From positions 1 to 16,535 of the forward strand of contig JAAHIA010000053.1 in NCBI GenBank assembly GCA_010671975.1: a stretch of DNA of 16,535 nucleotides. The letters run 5' to 3'. The notes under the pieces are model-generated. The model made no database searches and was not told where the DNA came from. It saw only the letters and a program-made list of their open reading frames with translations. Source of the DNA: Leptolyngbya sp. SIO4C1 (GTDB taxonomy: Bacteria > Cyanobacteriota > Cyanobacteriia > Phormidesmidales > Phormidesmidaceae). A program made the position numbers and the translations under genes. Positions within the stretch are counted from its first letter, which is position 1, and each line of letters opens with the position of its first letter. Shown here one piece after another: positions 12,590-16,535 of this stretch.

Positions 12590-15187
12590 TTACAGCCAGT
12601 TGCCGAGCAGCACGTAGGGAGCCCAGTAAATCGGATGCTGATACTGCGGATTCTGTAAAAGCTGCAGCTGCGCCTGCCGCAGCGCCTGAGCGCGCGTGAC
12701 CTCTGGTTTGACGAGCTGCTGATAAAATGCCTCAGTAAACACGGCGCTAGCCTCATCGTCAATTGACCAAAGCGTCGCCAGCGTGCTTCGAGCCCCGGCT
12801 TTTACCGCAATGCCGGCTAGCCCGAGCGCAGCTCGACTGTCGCCAGCTGCCGTTTCACAAGCGCTGAGCACCAGCAGCTCAATCGGCGTATCTGCTTCGC
12901 CAAGCGGCATCTGCAAAGCACGGCTCAGCTCAGACACATTGATTAAGTCATCCCAGGCCAGAATAAAGGTATCTTGAGCGCGCGAGCTAAACTGACCATG
13001 CGTCGCTATATGAATAATGGGAAAGACGGCGCTGCTTAGCTCAGACTGTAGCGCCTCGCGCGTGAACTGATGGTTGAGTAAAACTTTGCTGCGAGCGACG
13101 TTGGCCTGAATCTTTTCAAGCTCAGCCGCCACATAATCCAAAGGCTCAAATCCGGAGCGCCCTGCCGTAATGCCTGCCGCTAGCACCCTCAGCTCGCTAC
13201 GCGGTAGCGGTCGCGGATCGAACAGCTTGAGCCCCGGCGTCAGCGCGATCGCATAGTCTTCGATCAAAAAGCGATTGCCATCGTGCAGGGCCGCCATGGG
13301 AATGCCCTGTAAGGGGCCATCCAGCACAAAGGCGAGCGTTTGTACACCGCTGCTGCGAATCTCGTTAGCAGCGGGTTGCAAAAGCCAGCGATAGAGCTGC
13401 TGAGCCAGGGGTAAAAACTCACGTCGGCTGCGAATAACCAGCTGCTGCCGCAGCTGAGCAACCGTTGATTCAATAGCGGCTGTCGAGAGCTGACTCACAT
13501 AGTGCCGCAGCGGCTGCTGTGGCAGTCGCAGAATCATGTGTATTTGATCGCCAAGAATAATTGAATACAGGATAGCTGTTTGCTGATCGACTTGATCAAT
13601 ATCGACAGGCTTAATGTCTAGGCAAGCCTCTTTAAAGAAGTTGTCCAGCTGAGCCAGCTGCAAAAGCTCTATCACATCGCGCGCCTTGGCCAAATTTTGC
13701 TCACTGATTGGCGCTTGTCCTGAGAGCAGCAGCGCCACCAGCTCCCGATAGACTGACTCTACATTTTCTCGAAATGAAAACTGCACGTCTGAGTCAACAG
13801 CCACCAGATCACCGCGCAGCGTACCCAGCGTTTCCACTGCCTGACTGTAAGCCTCAACCGCCTGCGCTGACCGCTGCTGAGCTGCCAGAATTCGCCCTAG
13901 CTGCCACTGCCATTGATAGGCAATGTCGGCAGCCTGGTTAGCCTGCGCCATGAGCAGCGCCTGCTCGGTGAGCGTATAGGCCATAGACCACTGCTTTGTC
14001 TGCTCATAGATGCCGCCGAGCTCTCCTAACGCATAGGCTTCCGCTCGCTGATCGCCGCTCTCTTTGGCAGCTTGCACCGCCGTCGCCAAAAGCTGCGCTG
14101 GCTGCTGCCAGTCAGGCGGTACGCCAGATTCACGCCTCAGCCGAGCGCGATTGAGCGGCACCAGACTGCGGGCTAGCCTCACATACGCATAGGCTGTAGC
14201 GCGGTTAGGTGGCTGAGATCGCAGTCGAGCTACAATCTGGGGCCACAGAGCCTCAGCCGTGATCCACTGGGCCTGTTCAACCGCCAGGTTTAGCTGAGCC
14301 AGCTCAATGATCAGCTGCGTTTGCGCTGACGCTGCTTGGGCAGCTGCCTGCTGATAGTAGCGGTGGGCGCTGTCAGGATCTTGAGCTGCCAGCGCCATAT
14401 TGCCCAAACTTAGCAGGGTTAGGCTCTGCTCTTCTGGCAAGTTAAGCGCAGCCGCGATCGCAAGTCCCTGCTGCAGCATTTGCTGCGATCGCTCAAACTG
14501 TCCCATCAGCCGTAGCGCAGTTCCTATCCGTCGATGAGTGGCCACAGCTAAAGGCGAATCGGGCTGACCGTTCAGCAGCGGCACCGCAGCTTGCAAGGTA
14601 TCCAGCGCGCGCCGATGAAAGCCGAGCGTGTGCAGCGCCTGCGCCTGATTGACCCGTGCTCGAACCACCCCTGCAGTATCTTCAGCCTGCTGGTAGGCTG
14701 TCTCCGCCTGCTGCCAGCTTTCTAAAGCCATCGCTGACTGACCCAGCACCAGCTGCAGGCTGCCCTGCGAATTGAGTACCTGGGCCAGCGCTTGCAAAAC
14801 GAGCGGGGTCGACGGCTCATTCTCCAACAGCGCCCGGCTGTCTGAAATCGCCTGAGCCGCTTCAGACCATTGACCCATCTCCTGATAGGCCAGCGCTAAA
14901 TTGCTCAAAACCCGCGCCTGAGAAAGCCGCTGCTGGTCTGTCACATAGGCCCGATATGCCTGCTGCCACAGTGCGATCGCCGCCGTAAAATCACCGCTCT
15001 GATAGCGGGCCTTACCCTGTTCTTCATATTGAACGGCTGAGCTAGCGACTTCAACCGCTGTCGTTTCTGCCATAGCTGCAGTCTGTGGCAGCCAACCTAG
15101 AATACCTGACAGCACCAAGCTTAGAGCTAGGCCAACCGCTACCAGCAGTAACCAAATCAGTTGACGGCGGTAGCGGTTCAGCGGCAT
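12590..15187 (-). CDS. Exported TPR-CHAT domain protein (putative caspase-like protease)
   Basis: CHAT (Caspase HetF Associated with TPRs) proteins are cysteine peptidases of the caspase/separase clan, usually with TPR domains that bind partners. This 865-residue protein has an N-terminal hydrophobic segment (10-36) ending AMAE, read as a signal peptide or membrane anchor, so it probably acts in the periplasm or at the cell surface. TPR-like helical repeats run from about 50 to 450, for example EEQGKARYQSGDFTAAIALW and LSNLALAYQEMGQWSEAAQA. The CHAT domain occupies about 590-865, with HIATHGQF (His730) and LVLSACETA (Cys777) as the putative catalytic dyad, followed by GLAGIAVKAGARSTLATLW and the closing HPIYWAPYVLLGNW. 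It follows the haemagglutinin-like gene by 36 nt, so the two are probably one operon. No clear ribosome binding site precedes ATG 15187. Confidence 0.9.
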   Translation of the reverse strand: MPLNRYRRQLIWLLLVAVGLALSLVLSGILGWLPQTAAMAETTAVEVASSAVQYEEQGKARYQSGDFTAAIALWQQAYRAYVTDQQRLSQARVLSNLALAYQEMGQWSEAAQAISDSRALLENEPSTPLVLQALAQVLNSQGSLQLVLGQSAMALESWQQAETAYQQAEDTAGVVRARVNQAQALHTLGFHRRALDTLQAAVPLLNGQPDSPLAVATHRRIGTALRLMGQFERSQQMLQQGLAIAAALNLPEEQSLTLLSLGNMALAAQDPDSAHRYYQQAAAQAASAQTQLIIELAQLNLAVEQAQWITAEALWPQIVARLRSQPPNRATAYAYVRLARSLVPLNRARLRRESGVPPDWQQPAQLLATAVQAAKESGDQRAEAYALGELGGIYEQTKQWSMAYTLTEQALLMAQANQAADIAYQWQWQLGRILAAQQRSAQAVEAYSQAVETLGTLRGDLVAVDSDVQFSFRENVESVYRELVALLLSGQAPISEQNLAKARDVIELLQLAQLDNFFKEACLDIKPVDIDQVDQQTAILYSIILGDQIHMILRLPQQPLRHYVSQLSTAAIESTVAQLRQQLVIRSRREFLPLAQQLYRWLLQPAANEIRSSGVQTLAFVLDGPLQGIPMAALHDGNRFLIEDYAIALTPGLKLFDPRPLPRSELRVLAAGITAGRSGFEPLDYVAAELEKIQANVARSKVLLNHQFTREALQSELSSAVFPIIHIATHGQFSSRAQDTFILAWDDLINVSELSRALQMPLGEADTPIELLVLSACETAAGDSRAALGLAGIAVKAGARSTLATLWSIDDEASAVFTEAFYQQLVKPEVTRAQALRQAQLQLLQNPQYQHPIYWAPYVLLGNWL

Positions 15188-15223
15188 AAGATAGACTTCT
15201 ATGGCCCAAAATGTCAGCGCTGC

Positions 15224-16535
15224 CTAGCCAAACCGCCCGTAGCAATAGCCGCTTGGCAAAGCCGCTACGCCAGATGCCGTTTGAGACGGTGTTGCTGTTA
15301 GCACCACGCTGTCATTCTCATCGACATACCAGCCTTGAGCCTCAACGATTTGCTCAATTTCGGGCAGCGCTGGCAGGCGTAGCCTTGATTCTGCATCAGC
15401 AGAACCTGTCAGCAAATTTACCGTACCCAAATCTGGAAGCGTTCGCTCATCGGTTGGCAGATCGGCTGGCGTCAAAGGTAGCCCACCGCGACCCGTGATA
15501 GAAAACTCATTGCGTAAACTGTCAGCGCTGCAGCGAGAATCAACCACTTGCGAAAGTTCAATCAATGTAATCGGTATTTCGATGAGTGCCTGCGTACGCT
15601 CATCAAAGGTTTGGTCTAGCGTTACCGCGCCGCTGAGTCCGAACTCAGAGCTCGCATCGATATCGTTGCTGTCATTATTAGGAACAGCTCGTCGCGGCTG
15701 AATGCCTAGCAAGCTTTGCGCTGCGATGCGAATGTTGCCACCGCGCCCCCGAACCGCGTTGGCGATGATGTCGCTGTTAGCGGAGGGAGGTGCCACGATA
15801 AAGTCTGCATCGATGTCGATATTGCCGCCGTTGCCCTCGCCAGTTCCTACCCCAGCAGTTGTCGAGATTAGACTATTGCGCTGCAGCACAATCGCATCAG
15901 CATCCCTAATTTCAAGGTTACCGCCGTTGCCAGAGGCCGCTTCGGCTGTGATTTGCGCGCGATTATCTAACGAGATGCGCTCGGCATCAATCGAGAGCGT
16001 CCCCCCGTCGCCGCTGCCTAAGCTATTGACGGCAATCTGAGCCCCGTCGCGAATGACCAGCCGGTCAGTATTCACCCGCAGGTCTCCGCCATCACCGGTC
16101 GGCGTAAAGGGCAATCCTTCCAGCCCAGATGAGGCAAACAGCCCACTCACAAAAGATGTCTCCGACGTACTGCCCCCACCGCTTAGTTCGACTCGCTCTA
16201 AAGCATTAATTTCTAAACTTCCACCCCTGCCGGGTCCAAACGTAGAGGCTTGAATTTGAGCTCCATCTTGAACTAATAGACGGCTTGTATTAATAGTCAA
16301 ATCTCCGCCGCTGCTTGAGCTAGTCGTTGAAGTTGTAATTAATGCTGGCAGGAGCAAACCAACACCATTAAGTTCTACAAATTCAGAAGAGTTAATAGTT
16401 ATATTACCGCTAGAACCTGTACCGCTCGTTCCACCAGATATCACGGCTCCATTCCGAACAACTAATCTTTCTGTATCAATCACTACACTGCTACCGCTAC
16501 CGGAACTTCCTGGAAGCGTAGAAAAAAAAATGCCG
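15224..16535 (-). CDS. Haemagglutinin-like beta-helix surface protein (two-partner secretion type), 5' end missing
   Basis: The C-terminal 436 codons of a large repetitive exoprotein like those exported by FhaC/ShlB-type outer membrane partners in cyanobacteria. The frame stays open to the window edge, so the N-terminal signal and TPS domain lie outside. About 270 residues are beta-helix coils of the form GG-x-L-x-I-(x)n-L-x-x-x-GA-x-I-x-A, for example GGDLTINTSRLLVQDGAQI and GGTLSIDAERISLDNRAQI, rich in Gly, Ser, Asp and Asn. The C-terminal region is non-repetitive, with SQVVDSRC, the segment FSITGRGGLPLTP common in these cyanobacterial proteins, EAQGWYVDENDSVVLTA and a final GYCYGRFG. The internal GTG at 16483 is not a start. 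The N-terminal TPS domain cannot be checked here, so the export route is inference from the family. Confidence 0.85.
   Translation of the reverse strand, partial: GIFFSTLPGSSGSGSSVVIDTERLVVRNGAVISGGTSGTGSSGNITINSSEFVELNGVGLLLPALITTSTTSSSSGGDLTINTSRLLVQDGAQIQASTFGPGRGGSLEINALERVELSGGGSTSETSFVSGLFASSGLEGLPFTPTGDGGDLRVNTDRLVIRDGAQIAVNSLGSGDGGTLSIDAERISLDNRAQITAEAASGNGGNLEIRDADAIVLQRNSLISTTAGVGTGEGNGGNIDIDADFIVAPPSANSDIIANAVRGRGGNIRIAAQSLLGIQPRRAVPNNDSNDIDASSEFGLSGAVTLDQTFDERTQALIEIPITLIELSQVVDSRCSADSLRNEFSITGRGGLPLTPADLPTDERTLPDLGTVNLLTGSADAESRLRLPALPEIEQIVEAQGWYVDENDSVVLTATPSQTASGVAALPSGYCYGRFG

Noticed and set aside
15211..16253. Plus-strand open frames opposite the haemagglutinin-like gene
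   Set aside because: They are Ser/Pro/Leu-rich mirror readings of the repetitive Gly/Asp-rich coding strand.

Overview
The window looks cyanobacterial. The octamer GCGATCGC (HIP1, the repeat typical of many cyanobacterial genomes) occurs at least 14 times in 16.5 kb. The gene content fits as well: a TPR-CHAT protein beside a haemagglutinin-like surface protein, the TIGR02587/TIGR02588 membrane pair, and a GlgX-type glycogen debranching enzyme. A coccoid or filamentous relative of Leptolyngbya or Synechococcus is my guess, and I cannot name a genus. No tRNA, rRNA, CRISPR array, insertion sequence or phage gene was seen.

Left part (1-4474, plus strand): the 3' end of a diacylglycerol-kinase-like lipid kinase, then an MscS-type mechanosensitive channel, a short RCK_N (TrkA-N) protein and a TrkH-type potassium transporter. 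The last two are 20 nt apart and form a potassium uptake module; with the channel, the theme is turgor and ion homeostasis. The first 40 bases are an exact inverted copy of bases 115-153, so the very start of the window is probably an assembly foldback, and the ATG at position 4 is not a real start.

Middle part (4471-9347, minus strand): glgX, a DUF3891-like protein and a GAF-domain protein form a tight operon (gaps of 3 and 9 nt). Its stop codon shares the bases CTAG with the convergent trkH-type gene. Upstream lie TIGR02587 and TIGR02588, two membrane proteins of unknown function joined by a 4-nt ATGA overlap and preceded by a good sigma-70-type promoter.

Right-middle part (9426-12580, plus strand): a small multispanning membrane protein with a duplicated start region, a lipoprotein sugar or osmolyte-binding protein of an ABC importer with no permease or ATPase next to it, a spacer holding a minus-strand coding-like stretch of unclear status, and a YafD-like member of the endonuclease/exonuclease/phosphatase family. 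The block ends in a hairpin-rich spacer with a convincing intrinsic terminator.

Right part (12590-16535, minus strand): a TPR-CHAT protein with an export signal and an intact His/Cys pair, 36 nt downstream of the 3' portion of a haemagglutinin-like beta-helix protein whose 5' end lies beyond the window. This pairing of a putative exported caspase-like protease with a putative two-partner-secretion surface protein is the most interesting functional context here. I did not find a clearly new system.
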